From positions 1 through 62,484 of the IMG/VR virus record IMGVR_UViG_3300021963_000131: 62,484 nt of DNA; one strand, given 5' to 3'. The notes beneath the pieces are model-generated. The model searched no databases, was not told where the DNA came from, and worked only from the letters and a program-made list of their open reading frames with translations. Each line of letters opens with the position of its first letter. The first letter of the stretch is position 1. Origin of the DNA: a virus. Shown in pieces: positions 1 to 7,787 of the stretch. Both the position numbers and the translations under genes were made by a program.

Positions 1-80
1 GTTGCTCCAGCAAACACCTGACCACCGATCAAATTGACCGGCTTTAGACCATAGGGTCTGTCGATAGTCGGGTAAGCCAT
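1..80 (-). CDS. 5' end of a virion-region protein (truncated by window edge)
   Basis: The ATG at 80-78 opens a frame of 26 codons (MAYPTIDRPYGLKPVNLIGG...) that runs off the window. It lies directly downstream of the scaffold and conserved virion genes on the late strand, where capsid-region genes are expected. From memory, proteins with this N-terminus are short head-region proteins next to the capsid gene in aquatic phages; that is recall, not a search. Joining position 1 to 62484 would keep the frame, but gives only about 124 residues, too short for a capsid protein, so I treat the two ends as separate truncated genes. Confidence 0.7.
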   Translation of the reverse strand, partial: MAYPTIDRPYGLKPVNLIGGQVFAGA

Positions 81-93
81 TTTGGATTAACTC

Positions 94-570
94 CTACGAT
101 TGTTGATTACCACGCCCAAATGAAACCGTGGTTTTGCGCTCTGAAAACAGAGGCATCCTTGGATCATTTTCGCGCATGAAGTGATTGTCAACAGATCTGA
201 TTTGCGCTTCAGCCTGCTTTTGATAGAAGTCGTTGCGCTGATCAACCATTTCTGTTGGCGTTTTGCACAGCAACAATCCGCCCACTACGACGTTGTCTTT
301 GAAACGAGCATTGTCGTTATCAAGATACATCGAGATTTCGGGATGGTCTACTGCGCGAACAGGCTCCCAACCTTCGCGGATTTTGGATGACACATTGCGT
401 GGGTCAGCTTGACCCAGCGTACTGACACGAATCCAACGATAAGTATATCCGGGCTCAGGTGCAGGGTCAGGCAGCAGCGTGGGCGGTGCCCAGCTACGAG
501 GACGTTCATCGTTGGCGCGAGTTTGTAGATCGCGGCCTGTGCGAGTTTCAGCTAATTTATTCTCAGCCAT
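94..570 (-). CDS. conserved virion-region protein, function unknown
   Basis: A 158-residue soluble protein with no signal peptide or membrane segment. Its start overlaps the end of the scaffold-like gene by 8 bases, so the two are probably translationally coupled. The pattern WIRVS..GQADPRN...REGWEPV...HPE and the late GGLLLCKTPTE look like those of conserved proteins between scaffold and capsid genes in podoviruses. A role in head assembly is inferred from position only. Confidence 0.75.
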   Translation of the reverse strand: MAENKLAETRTGRDLQTRANDERPRSWAPPTLLPDPAPEPGYTYRWIRVSTLGQADPRNVSSKIREGWEPVRAVDHPEISMYLDNDNARFKDNVVVGGLLLCKTPTEMVDQRNDFYQKQAEAQIRSVDNHFMRENDPRMPLFSERKTTVSFGRGNQQS

Positions 571-1507
571 TTTGTGTCATACCTTCCGCCACTTTCCGGG
601 CATAAAGTTCCAAAGGAATCCTAAACTTCTTAGCAAGTGCCACTTGAGTCTGTGTCAGCGTGATTTTCTTTGGCGCAACGCTGCGACTTGCCGGGGCTAC
701 AACATTACTGCTCGTCCGTTTCTGTTTTTCCTCTGATCTTCCGCGCTCATCAGGAAAATGTTCAGGGAACTTACTACGTAGTGTCGTATTGATCACCTCG
801 TAATACTGATCCGAGGTAGGATCAACGCCTTCTTCGACTAGTTGCTCGTGCAGCCCCAGAGTGAAGGCAGTCATGGGTCGGTTAGGTCCAAACCACTGAT
901 TTTGCTTTCGCCACGCAAGTGCTTTGGAATCCAACTCATTATCTGAAGCGGATTGTGGTTGCATGTTTACAGGAATTTCTCGTTCCTGTAAAGGGGGTGC
1001 CTTAAAGTTTTCAACTTTATCAAGCCGTAATTTAGCTTGAGTTAATTCTTCTTGCGCTGCAACAATCTGATCGGGATCGAACGACTCGTAAGCTTCTTTA
1101 TATTTCTTACGTGCTTGATCCAACGCCATTTCAGCATTGTGTTTGGCCGTACCTACAAGAAGTGTGGTGTGATCGCCCAGATTTTTCTTGAGATGTTTAT
1201 TCTCTTCAATAATCTGTTGGGCAAACTTCAACGCCTCTTCACGTTCACGCAAAGCTGCTTCTTTAGCCCGACGTTCATCGTGGTAACCATGTGACAGTTT
1301 CTTAATACGTTTCTGTACACCCTCGTCATATTTAGAAAGCTCGTCATCGGTTACTTCATTGACAGGCTCATCAAGCGGTTTACGCCCTTTATCCTGTTCC
1401 GGCGTGTCATCAACGACTTCAATTTCAATTTCAAAATCGTCTTTAGCCTTCTTTTCAGGCTCACGTTCGTCTGGGAATTTATATTCCACTTTTTCAAAAT
1501 CTGCCAT
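563..1507 (-). CDS. putative head scaffolding protein
   Basis: This 314-residue protein is very acidic at its N-terminus (EIEIEVVDDTPEQDKG) and has a long charged helical/coiled-coil centre (about residues 65-180, rich in E, K, A). Its C-terminus is basic (KKITLTQTQVALAKKF). Composition, length and position between portal and capsid match scaffolding proteins, which shape the procapsid and then leave. No sequence motif proves this. The C-terminal basic helix would be the part expected to touch the capsid protein. Confidence 0.7.
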   Translation of the reverse strand: MADFEKVEYKFPDEREPEKKAKDDFEIEIEVVDDTPEQDKGRKPLDEPVNEVTDDELSKYDEGVQKRIKKLSHGYHDERRAKEAALREREEALKFAQQIIEENKHLKKNLGDHTTLLVGTAKHNAEMALDQARKKYKEAYESFDPDQIVAAQEELTQAKLRLDKVENFKAPPLQEREIPVNMQPQSASDNELDSKALAWRKQNQWFGPNRPMTAFTLGLHEQLVEEGVDPTSDQYYEVINTTLRSKFPEHFPDERGRSEEKQKRTSSNVVAPASRSVAPKKITLTQTQVALAKKFRIPLELYARKVAEGMTQNG

Positions 1508-1515
1508 ATCTCACC

Positions 1516-1893
1516 TCACGCACGTTGAATGCCACGGGGATCTTCCACCACAGCTTCGACAGAATCATCGTTAATAATCCGAAACTCGCGGTCGTGAATC
1601 TTGATACGAGTGCCGGTGTTAGCGCGAGTAATAATAAAATCACCTGCTTTACACCACGGTCCTGTTGGGAACCTGCTTTGATCCGCATACGCCATATCAC
1701 CAAGTGCTACAACAAAGAGCACGTTACTTAACAGCTCTTCATACTTAACGGTAGCGTCTGCTTTAATAATCCCGCTATCAAACTTATTCTCGATGTTAGG
1801 TAAGGTGCAAAGAATCTTGTAACCCTTAACAATCGGCAGTTGTTTAGCTTTTAGCTGAATATCTTCAATCACAGCTTGGGCTGTATCAGTCAT
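1516..1893 (-). CDS. GroES-like co-chaperonin
   Basis: 125 residues from the ATG at 1893, which has a GAGGAA ribosome site 7 bases upstream. The central pattern GYKILCTLPN...SGIIKAD, then VVALGDMAY, PWCKAGDFIITRANTG and a final FRIINDDSVEAVVEDP resembles the GroES beta-barrel with a mobile-loop-like segment (about residues 35-55). Phage GroES proteins such as T4 gp31 replace host GroES so that GroEL can fold the capsid protein. Its place between portal and scaffold fits capsid folding. The assignment rests on pattern recognition. Confidence 0.6.
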   Translation of the reverse strand: MTDTAQAVIEDIQLKAKQLPIVKGYKILCTLPNIENKFDSGIIKADATVKYEELLSNVLFVVALGDMAYADQSRFPTGPWCKAGDFIITRANTGTRIKIHDREFRIINDDSVEAVVEDPRGIQRA

Positions 1894-2089
1894 TTTCAAA
1901 TTCCTCATAACGTTGCACAAGGTCTTGTACTTCCATCCTTGCACGGCGCAGACCTTGGATTACGCCACACAAATTCTTATATTCAGCAAAGTCTTTACAG
2001 TTTCCTTCAGCCATTGCATCACTTACTTCCCGCTCTCGTTCTCTGAGTTTATTAAATAAGTGATCTAGCATCTGCCGCTCATGCGCCAT
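1886..2089 (-). CDS. small coiled-coil protein after the portal gene
   Basis: 67 residues, almost wholly helical and highly charged (LREREREVSDAMAEG near the N-terminus). Its ATG overlaps the portal stop codon (TAATG), and its own end overlaps the GroES-like start by 8 bases, so it is tightly coupled in the packaging operon. Small helical proteins at this position are common in podovirus head operons. Function unknown. Confidence 0.7.
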   Translation of the reverse strand: MAHERQMLDHLFNKLREREREVSDAMAEGNCKDFAEYKNLCGVIQGLRRARMEVQDLVQRYEEFEND

Positions 2090-4470
2090 TAACTACCGCC
2101 TTTCATACGTGATTTAATAAGATCAAGCTGTAGCTTGCGTTCGTTTTGCTGGTTCTGGTTCTGAAGCCGTATGCCTTCTTTCTGTGCTTCTACAGCGATC
2201 CGCTGCTGCTCAACGTTCAACCGCTTTTCAGCAATCTGTGCATCAATAGAGTCTTTCTGCGCTTTGCGCTGCTGCTCCATACCCTTGATCTGCAACTCCT
2301 GCTGCTGCATCTGAACCAGCGGATCTGCTGACATCTGTTGTGCTTGCTGTTGCGCAGCCTCAGCTTGATGAATCTGCAAGACCTGCTGTGCAGCCTCGGC
2401 AACATATTTAGCCATTGCCAACTCTTCAGCTTCAGAGACCTCCTGCTCAGGTCCGGGCAGCGGCGCACCCACACGCTGCTCAATCTCTTGACGGTATCTA
2501 AACCCTAAGTGCTCGGCAACGTGAGCCATCATCGCGGCCTGCATGGTTTGTGCCATTGGATTCTGACCTATGGTCTGCATAATGCTTGGGTCTTGCAAGA
2601 AGGTCATATGTGCTGTGATGTGCGCCTGATGATCCTGATAAATGAACGCTTTTAGCGGTACACCTTTGAGCACATTCATGTTCTCGGTTATAGGATCTTT
2701 GGGTTTCTGATCATCCGGCAGGGGTACTAGTTTGTCGGCGTTAGGAATACCCAACACATCCAACATCTGCCTATGAAGGCGAGGCATGTCATATAACTGA
2801 GGGGCACCTTGGGCTAGTTGTAAAGCGGCTTGATACTGCACAACCCGCTGAGCCATCGTCGAGGCGTTAGGATCAGACACGGGAATAACTTCGACAATGT
2901 CGTAGTCCTCAGCCTTAACCTGTGGGGTTCCATCCTGCGGCACGTAGCTGTAATCAGGTGAGGTGTACTCCCTGATAATTTCTTTGAGCAGCTTGAACTC
3001 TTCTTTCATCGCCGCATGGATGCGAGCCTGCACTGCACCCATCGTCTTTAACTGCCGCTCCAAGAGAGCTAGCGTCGTACCCACCGGAGCCTGACTCGAC
3101 ATATCGCTGATCTTCATATCAGCCATACCACTGAGCCGTCGTGCTTCTTCGGTAATCTGATTGAGTAGTGCTAGCAGCGTAGCACTGGGTTCTTTATAGG
3201 GCAGCGGCAGGATGTTGTCCCTGATCGCACCTCCCGGCACATCTACATCTCGCCATTCACCCGGAGCAATCGGCGTGTCATCACCTTTGATCCGCAGACC
3301 ACGAGCCTTTAACCCACCGGGGAGATTAGATAGCGACCCTGCATCCACCAACTGACGGATCAGCATGGTGCCTGCCGTGGCGTAGCCACCGATAATGTGA
3401 ATTAACCCAAAGCCATAAGCACCAAACCCAGGGATATACATATAGTGCACAAAGTGCTGACGCGCACGTTTCTGGGGGTCGTCTTCTCTGTAATTACGCC
3501 GTATGGCTAAAACTTTACTGGTGCCTTTATCAATCGTAATGACATAGGGCAGTGGCAGTTCTTCCTCATACCCCGGCAAGTCATACTCGATATGCACTTC
3601 GCATATCTGATACCGCTCGTCTTTAGTTTGCTCAACGCCTTCTTTTTGCGCTTTAGCTTTTTCAATATCCGTTTGATTTGCAAACGGGTCACCAAGATCA
3701 ATATCTCGATAAAATCTGCTGTACTGTAATCGTTTAATATCATTTTTAGTTTTACGCATCATGTGCGTAAGACGATCTGTACGGCGGATATTAGTTACGC
3801 CATATGGAAGAATGACATCTTCCGCAGGAATATAAAATGAAACCTGTCGTTCTAACGACGGATCATAATAAACCTTTTTAAATGACGAGCCTGCTAATGC
3901 AACGCCCCATAATGCGCGTTCATGCTCTGATCGATATTCAGGCATTTTGTCAGTTAGCTGATAATTCATATCAGCTTTTACGCGTTTACCCGCTTCTTCA
4001 ATATCAGGGGTAAACTGCCCAATAATTTGCGTCTTTACAGGCCCACCTGCCGGAAATGTTTCCATAATAGATTCGCTTTGAAAACGAATCGCTGCTTCAG
4101 TCAGCAACGTAGAGAACACACCGCAGGCACCATCCCAAGGCTCAGTGACTTCGTCATAACGTAGCCCAAGAACATCCAATCCTTTTACATAGGTATCAAC
4201 CCAATCTTTGCGGGAGTTAATATCTGCTTCAACCAACTCCATCACATCACTAGCGACTCTTTGCAAATCATTTTCTTGCATGAACTCGGCTAGATTAGAG
4301 TCAAACGCTTCTTCCCCATCCTCACCCCCCGGCTCGATCTCAATCTCCACCCCACCCATACCAATCGTTACGGATTCAGGATCTTCGATCTCAATCTCAA
4401 TAGGTGCTTCTTCAAGTGCCAAGGCTTCAAGTCCTTCGGGCATCTCGTACAGTGCTTTATCAATAGCCAT
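2089..4470 (-). CDS. portal protein (head-to-tail connector)
   Basis: 793 residues, within the usual size of P22-type portal proteins (700-800). The gene follows the large terminase with a 9-base gap, and an AGGACA site precedes the ATG at 4470. The first 50 residues are strongly acidic. The body carries WDGACGVFSTLLTEAAIRFQ, typical of the portal wing, and the C-terminal third is Gln/Ala-rich coiled coil (about 650-790), as in the P22 portal barrel. It would form the dodecameric ring through which DNA is packaged and ejected. Confidence 0.9.
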   Translation of the reverse strand: MAIDKALYEMPEGLEALALEEAPIEIEIEDPESVTIGMGGVEIEIEPGGEDGEEAFDSNLAEFMQENDLQRVASDVMELVEADINSRKDWVDTYVKGLDVLGLRYDEVTEPWDGACGVFSTLLTEAAIRFQSESIMETFPAGGPVKTQIIGQFTPDIEEAGKRVKADMNYQLTDKMPEYRSEHERALWGVALAGSSFKKVYYDPSLERQVSFYIPAEDVILPYGVTNIRRTDRLTHMMRKTKNDIKRLQYSRFYRDIDLGDPFANQTDIEKAKAQKEGVEQTKDERYQICEVHIEYDLPGYEEELPLPYVITIDKGTSKVLAIRRNYREDDPQKRARQHFVHYMYIPGFGAYGFGLIHIIGGYATAGTMLIRQLVDAGSLSNLPGGLKARGLRIKGDDTPIAPGEWRDVDVPGGAIRDNILPLPYKEPSATLLALLNQITEEARRLSGMADMKISDMSSQAPVGTTLALLERQLKTMGAVQARIHAAMKEEFKLLKEIIREYTSPDYSYVPQDGTPQVKAEDYDIVEVIPVSDPNASTMAQRVVQYQAALQLAQGAPQLYDMPRLHRQMLDVLGIPNADKLVPLPDDQKPKDPITENMNVLKGVPLKAFIYQDHQAHITAHMTFLQDPSIMQTIGQNPMAQTMQAAMMAHVAEHLGFRYRQEIEQRVGAPLPGPEQEVSEAEELAMAKYVAEAAQQVLQIHQAEAAQQQAQQMSADPLVQMQQQELQIKGMEQQRKAQKDSIDAQIAEKRLNVEQQRIAVEAQKEGIRLQNQNQQNERKLQLDLIKSRMKGGS

Positions 4471-4478
4471 GATCTGTC

Positions 4479-6017
4479 CTAACCTAAGTAATAGCCGCGT
4501 TTCTGTCCACGGAAGCCACGGAAATAACGAATGTCGTCAGGCTCATCGTTTGGCAATGAGATGAACCCACCTTGTCTGAAGCGCAGCAGCGCCTGTGTCA
4601 TCGTATCCACGTAATCATCATGCTCTCCAACCGGGAAAGCTGCAACTTCTTCAATGACTTCTCTGGCCCATCGCGTATCAGGAGCCCAGACTTTACCACT
4701 GGCAAACATATCTGCGACAGCATTAACACGCACGTGTTTATCGTTGCCCCGTGATGGGCTGAACTCCTGTATCGGCACCCGCGTACGAGACAATTCCTGA
4801 AGGAGGGGAGCCCCTGCTGCTTTCTTTTCAATCAGCACAATGTCGGGCTCATACTCGTGGTACATCTCCAGCGCTCGTTCTTTGAGCTGCGGGAAATTCA
4901 TCCGCGCTTTAAACGCATCAATCAATATAAGGTTAGGCGCACCGCCGTCCTCATCGTTGTACCAGATACCCCACGTCGTACAGGCTGTGTAGTCCGAAGA
5001 GTTTTTAGTTTCATGCGCCGTATCCCACGACTGAATAATATATTCACACTTTGGCGGGCTTTCATGCTCCCACACTTTCCACATATTGCGCTGAATAACA
5101 GCCGCCGCATCGCTTGTGGGCTGCTGCATATACTGCGCCTGCCAGTAGCGCGGGTCCATGCCCGCTCTTTTAGCCTTTAACTGATCTAACGGCCACTGTT
5201 CAGGCCACAGACTCTTCTCGTTTTCTTCACCCTCATGCAAGATCGCAGGAAGCTCGACGATCTCCCACGGATCTGACTCAGGATTTTTCGCTTGATAATC
5301 AATCAGCTTACCCGTCAGGTCAATCAAGCTCCATCGCGTCATAATGACGATGATGGCACCCCCCGGCATCAGACGCTGCAACGGTCCTGTTTGAAACCAC
5401 GACCATGCCTGATCAAATGTCAGCCGTGAATTAGCCTTTATGTCCTGTTCAGAATGAGGATCGTCAATAACAAACAAATCAGCACCACGCCCAGCCAGAG
5501 CGCCGCCAACGCCAACAGCATAATATTGACCTCCAGCTCCGGTAGACCATTTTCCGGCAGCTTTTTGGTCTTCTGCGAGGGCTGTTTTTGGAAAAATCTC
5601 CTGATATTCATCAGAATCCACCAGATTTTTAACACGCCTACCGAAATCTTCTGACAAAGACGCGGTGTGCGTCCCCATAATAATCTTTTTATCGGGAAAC
5701 TGACCTAAAAACCAAGCAGGAAATAGATAAGAACTGAATTCTGACTTACCCATACGTGGTGCTATGTTAATAATGACGCGTTTTTTACGTCCTGCCACCA
5801 CATCTTCAAAGATTTTTGCCAGTTTTCTATGGTGTGCGCCTTCTTTGAAGTTGGGATACACGTGATGTGCAAACGCAAGCACCGACGACTTAGATTTTTT
5901 GAGTGATTTACGCCTATCAAACTCATCAAGAAGCGTTAGCACCTCCATCTTTTCTTCAGATGGCATCAACGGCAGCACTTTACGCAGTGCTTCTGCTTCG
6001 TGATCACTCAGATTCAC
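4479..6017 (-). CDS. terL: terminase large subunit (packaging ATPase-nuclease)
   Basis: 512 residues with both terminase domains. The ATPase shows a Walker A variant APRMGKSE (residues 86-93), Walker B LFVIDDPHS (D185, D186) and a motif III-like VIMTRWS (224-230). The RNase H-like nuclease half has the first acidic residue in SWDTAHE (D332), IEKKAAG as the second block and a late HDDYVD block. It pumps DNA into the head through the portal and cuts the concatemer. It overlaps the small-terminase candidate by 14 bases and leads into the portal gene. Confidence 0.95.
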   Translation of the reverse strand: MNLSDHEAEALRKVLPLMPSEEKMEVLTLLDEFDRRKSLKKSKSSVLAFAHHVYPNFKEGAHHRKLAKIFEDVVAGRKKRVIINIAPRMGKSEFSSYLFPAWFLGQFPDKKIIMGTHTASLSEDFGRRVKNLVDSDEYQEIFPKTALAEDQKAAGKWSTGAGGQYYAVGVGGALAGRGADLFVIDDPHSEQDIKANSRLTFDQAWSWFQTGPLQRLMPGGAIIVIMTRWSLIDLTGKLIDYQAKNPESDPWEIVELPAILHEGEENEKSLWPEQWPLDQLKAKRAGMDPRYWQAQYMQQPTSDAAAVIQRNMWKVWEHESPPKCEYIIQSWDTAHETKNSSDYTACTTWGIWYNDEDGGAPNLILIDAFKARMNFPQLKERALEMYHEYEPDIVLIEKKAAGAPLLQELSRTRVPIQEFSPSRGNDKHVRVNAVADMFASGKVWAPDTRWAREVIEEVAAFPVGEHDDYVDTMTQALLRFRQGGFISLPNDEPDDIRYFRGFRGQKRGYYLG

Positions 6018-6561
6018 TAGGCTTCTCCGTCGCAGTTACCTCAATAGCGCCCATATATTTACCAAGCTTAGCTTTAATCTTGGCTTCGATCTCTTCATCC
6101 GTCAGTTCAGCCTTCTTAACCTCCACGCGTTCCGTAAATAGCGCCACTTCTGTAACGCGCCCCAGCATCTCTAAAGCTTTTAATCGATAGCGTGGGTCTG
6201 GGTGCTCTGTATCTTCCAGTATTTTTGCAACCGCGTACCCTCTCATCTGCCGCGCCTGTTCAACAAACGCCCAGTCGTACGCTGTCAGCATCCCTACAAG
6301 CCGTCGCACAGCAACTGGCGTTGTGTTGGCTAGTAGTTGTTCTTTAACTTTTTCAGTGGGAGCCCCCGCAGCCATAGCAGTAAACGCAAGCTGTGCGTTT
6401 TTCTTGCTTGCCTTGTCTTCAACCTCCTCATCAGACGCTGCGCCAATCGACTCTAAAAAATCAGCCGTATTAATCTGCGCATTTAATAACTGTTGAGGCG
6501 TTGCTTTATCCACCGAAACAAACGGTGGGGGGTCATCGTAAATGATTAAATGTTCAAACAT
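6004..6561 (-). CDS. probable terminase small subunit
   Basis: First gene of the leftward late operon, overlapping the large terminase gene. From the ATG at 6561 it has 185 residues; a GTG at 6579 would add six, and neither start has a strong ribosome site. The C-terminal part (HPDPRYRLKALEMLGRV..., then a helical ELTDEEIEAKIKAKLGKY) resembles DNA-packaging proteins that sit before TerL in aquatic podoviruses. It would recognise phage DNA and load TerL. Based on position and weak pattern. Confidence 0.65.
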   Translation of the reverse strand: MFEHLIIYDDPPPFVSVDKATPQQLLNAQINTADFLESIGAASDEEVEDKASKKNAQLAFTAMAAGAPTEKVKEQLLANTTPVAVRRLVGMLTAYDWAFVEQARQMRGYAVAKILEDTEHPDPRYRLKALEMLGRVTEVALFTERVEVKKAELTDEEIEAKIKAKLGKYMGAIEVTATEKPSESE

Positions 6562-6611
6562 ACTGAGGGAAAGGGGCACCTCGGTTTAAGTTAGCGTAGG
6601 GTAATGTTTTA

Positions 6612-6640
6612 TTGACGTTTGTGCAATGGGTGCGTATATT
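6612..6640 (+). promoter_or_regulatory. sigma70-like promoter, rightward
   Basis: TTGACG (6612-6617), a 17-base spacer, then TATATT (6635-6640): ten of twelve consensus bases at ideal spacing. It fires rightward, away from the late genes. The only element immediately downstream is a terminator at 6701-6727, so the expected product is a short RNA. Confidence 0.5.
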
Positions 6641-6659
6641 AATGGTGTAGCTTGTCCAT
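6639..6659 (-). other. possible six-codon leader ORF of the late operon
   Basis: On the minus strand an AAGGAG (complement of 6667-6672) stands 7 bases before an ATG at 6659 that opens MDKLHH-stop. This is an ideal translation start about 80 bases upstream of the small-terminase gene. It may be a leader peptide. It may also be chance, because the same bases can be read as the 5' hairpin and CTCTCCTTGTT segment of a plus-strand RNA. Confidence 0.3.
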
Positions 6660-6727
6660 AGCTACTCTCCTTGTTGTTTGGGTTATGACGACCTTCCCTT
6701 ATCCCGGCGCGATGCCGGGATTTTTTT
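6647..6727 (+). ncRNA. candidate ~80-nt small RNA between promoter and terminator
   Basis: A good promoter (-10 at 6635-6640) and a strong intrinsic terminator (6701-6727) bracket about 80 bases without a plausible ORF. The 5' end folds into GTAGCT-7nt-AGCTAC (6647-6665). Next comes an unpaired CTCTCCTTGTT (6665-6675), complementary to the ACAAGGAGAG Shine-Dalgarno region of the early VWA gene at 13964. Pairing with early ribosome sites is inferred; the alternative is that this is only the complement of a late-leader ribosome site. Confidence 0.4.
6701..6727 (+). terminator. rho-independent terminator, rightward
   Basis: Perfect 8-bp stem ATCCCGGC / GCCGGGAT (6701-6708 and 6714-6721) with a 5-base loop, followed by a run of T through 6727. 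The T tract lies on the plus-strand side only, so it stops rightward transcripts. Confidence 0.75.
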
Positions 6728-6736
6728 ATGTACGTA

Positions 6737-6752
6737 TGTCAAGTATTTGACA
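6737..6752. promoter_or_regulatory. dyad TGTCAA-GTAT-TTGACA
   Basis: A perfect inverted repeat (6-bp arms, 4-base spacer) in which each arm reads as a consensus -35 box in opposite directions. A closely related arrangement, TGTCTAATACTTGACA, precedes the promoter at 11830. No convincing -10 box is at standard spacing on either side here, so a protein-binding site is as likely as a pair of divergent promoters. Confidence 0.4.
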
Positions 6753-6948
6753 TTATGTGGGGGATTTTTTGTAGGTAGTTATAAAAAAATTTGTGGTGTT
6801 GGAGACAAATAGTGTCACACGTAGCCCCCCTACCTAGCCACCACACTGGGGGGATACGGGTACAGTGGGGTCGCAAGTGGGACAGTTTGAATGCCCATTT
6901 GCCGGACTGTCGAGGAACTCCAAAAGTCGTCACCGTATACTTAAAGTG

Positions 6949-7001
6949 TCGAGATTGCTCTATATCTCGATAGGCGAGCCAGTCATTCGACTGGCTTTTT
7001 T
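6949..7001 (+). terminator. hairpin plus rho-independent terminator, rightward
   Basis: Two consecutive hairpins: TCGAGAT / ATCTCGA (6949-6970, 8-base loop), and AGCCAGTC-ATTC-GACTGGCT (6977-6996) followed by T through 7001. The second is a standard terminator 90 bases before the first early gene. It would cap leaky transcription or act as an attenuator. A further 7-bp hairpin (TGCGAGA / TCTCGCA, 7015-7038) follows. I see no gene in 6580-7091. Confidence 0.6.
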
Positions 7002-7062
7002 GTTTGTGTGGCTTTGCGAGACAGCGAGGCTTCTCGCAGGTTTCACACTGTGTCAATAATCG

Positions 7063-7078
7063 GGACAGAAATCTGTCC
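7063..7078. promoter_or_regulatory. early-region palindrome, copy 1
   Basis: Core GGACAGA-AA-TCTGTCC, ending 13 bases before the first early start codon (7092). A weak -10-like AATAAT (7055-7060) would place the transcription start inside the palindrome, a usual operator position. As RNA it could instead form a 7-bp hairpin with an AAAU loop. Confidence 0.6.
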
Positions 7079-7091
7079 GAAAGGTATTGTT

Positions 7092-7526
7092 ATGAGTAAC
7101 GCACCATTCGCAAGCGCATCCGCCGCAGGTCTCGAAATTGGGAAGGCCGACAGGCTAACCAAGGAGAGAACTGCCAAACTGGCATTAGCCTACAAAAAAG
7201 CTAACGCTGAGAAGCGTGAGCTGATGAGAAGCGAGTTCATGCTCGCCTACATCATGGGCAAGCTGAATGTGGATCAAGCCACAGCGGAAACTGTGCTTAA
7301 GACGTCCAAACTGAAGCGTGAAGCTGATGAGCAGAAAGCATACGCTTGCGGCTCAAATCAGTTTCTAAACCACATCATCCGTGACACGCTCACGGAAGAA
7401 AAAGGCGAAAGCGACAGTGGCAGCAGTAACAGCACCGATGCAGTGCAAGCCTGCATCAACTACATAAACAAACAAAAACTAACCAAGCGTCAGATGAGCA
7501 AGCTCATCGCCGCACTCACGGCCTAA
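7092..7526 (+). CDS. first early protein, unknown function
   Basis: 144 residues from the ATG at 7092; the frame is open upstream but crosses the terminator, and this ATG has a GAAAGG site. The protein is soluble and helical, with a Lys-rich N-terminal half (residues 18-75), a Gly/Ser-rich linker (SDSGSSNSTD) and a C-terminal helix pair (INKQKLTKRQMSKLIAAL). I do not recognise the family. As the first gene behind the divergent region it is probably made immediately after infection. Confidence 0.7.
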   Translation: MSNAPFASASAAGLEIGKADRLTKERTAKLALAYKKANAEKRELMRSEFMLAYIMGKLNVDQATAETVLKTSKLKREADEQKAYACGSNQFLNHIIRDTLTEEKGESDSGSSNSTDAVQACINYINKQKLTKRQMSKLIAALTA

Positions 7527-7540
7527 TCAACCCAACCAAC

Positions 7541-7562
7541 GTGGGACAGAAATCTGTCCCAC
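7541..7562. promoter_or_regulatory. early-region palindrome, copy 2 (longest arms)
   Basis: GTGGGACAGA / TCTGTCCCAC around a central AA: perfect 10-bp arms. It sits in the gap between the first two early genes, 18 bases before the ATG at 7581 and just upstream of its AAGGAG. Confidence 0.65.
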
Positions 7563-7580
7563 AACTTAAGGAGAAACATC

Positions 7581-7787
7581 ATGCCTACAATCAAACCATC
7601 GTGGTTCGCTACGTTTGAACGCCAACAACTAAACCGCGCTCAGATGGAGCGCCAGAAGTTCGAGGAGGAACTCGCGTCCTTCAAACCCAAAGACCAGTTG
7701 GAGCGTGGCACACGCTCACCCAACAGCGACGAACTACTCAAGCTCGTCGCCCACTTCAACAAGAACAAACAACATCTTTGGCTGTAG
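7581..7787 (+). CDS. small early protein, unknown
   Basis: 68 residues with a strong AAGGAG 8 bases before the ATG. A charged helix is predicted around residues 12-40 (RQQLNRAQMERQKFEEEL). No membrane segment and no recognised family. It is the last gene before the 460-bp non-coding segment. Confidence 0.6.
   Translation: MPTIKPSWFATFERQQLNRAQMERQKFEEELASFKPKDQLERGTRSPNSDELLKLVAHFNKNKQHLWL

Noticed and set aside
6949-7001. tRNA-like fold
   Set aside because: Stems resemble a terminator with T run; no T-loop consensus or anticodon arm. I found no tRNA gene elsewhere either.
6739-7059. ORFs on both strands in the divergent region (minus 105 aa, plus 60-64 aa)
   Set aside because: They cross two terminators and several hairpins, lack ribosome sites and have unnatural composition.
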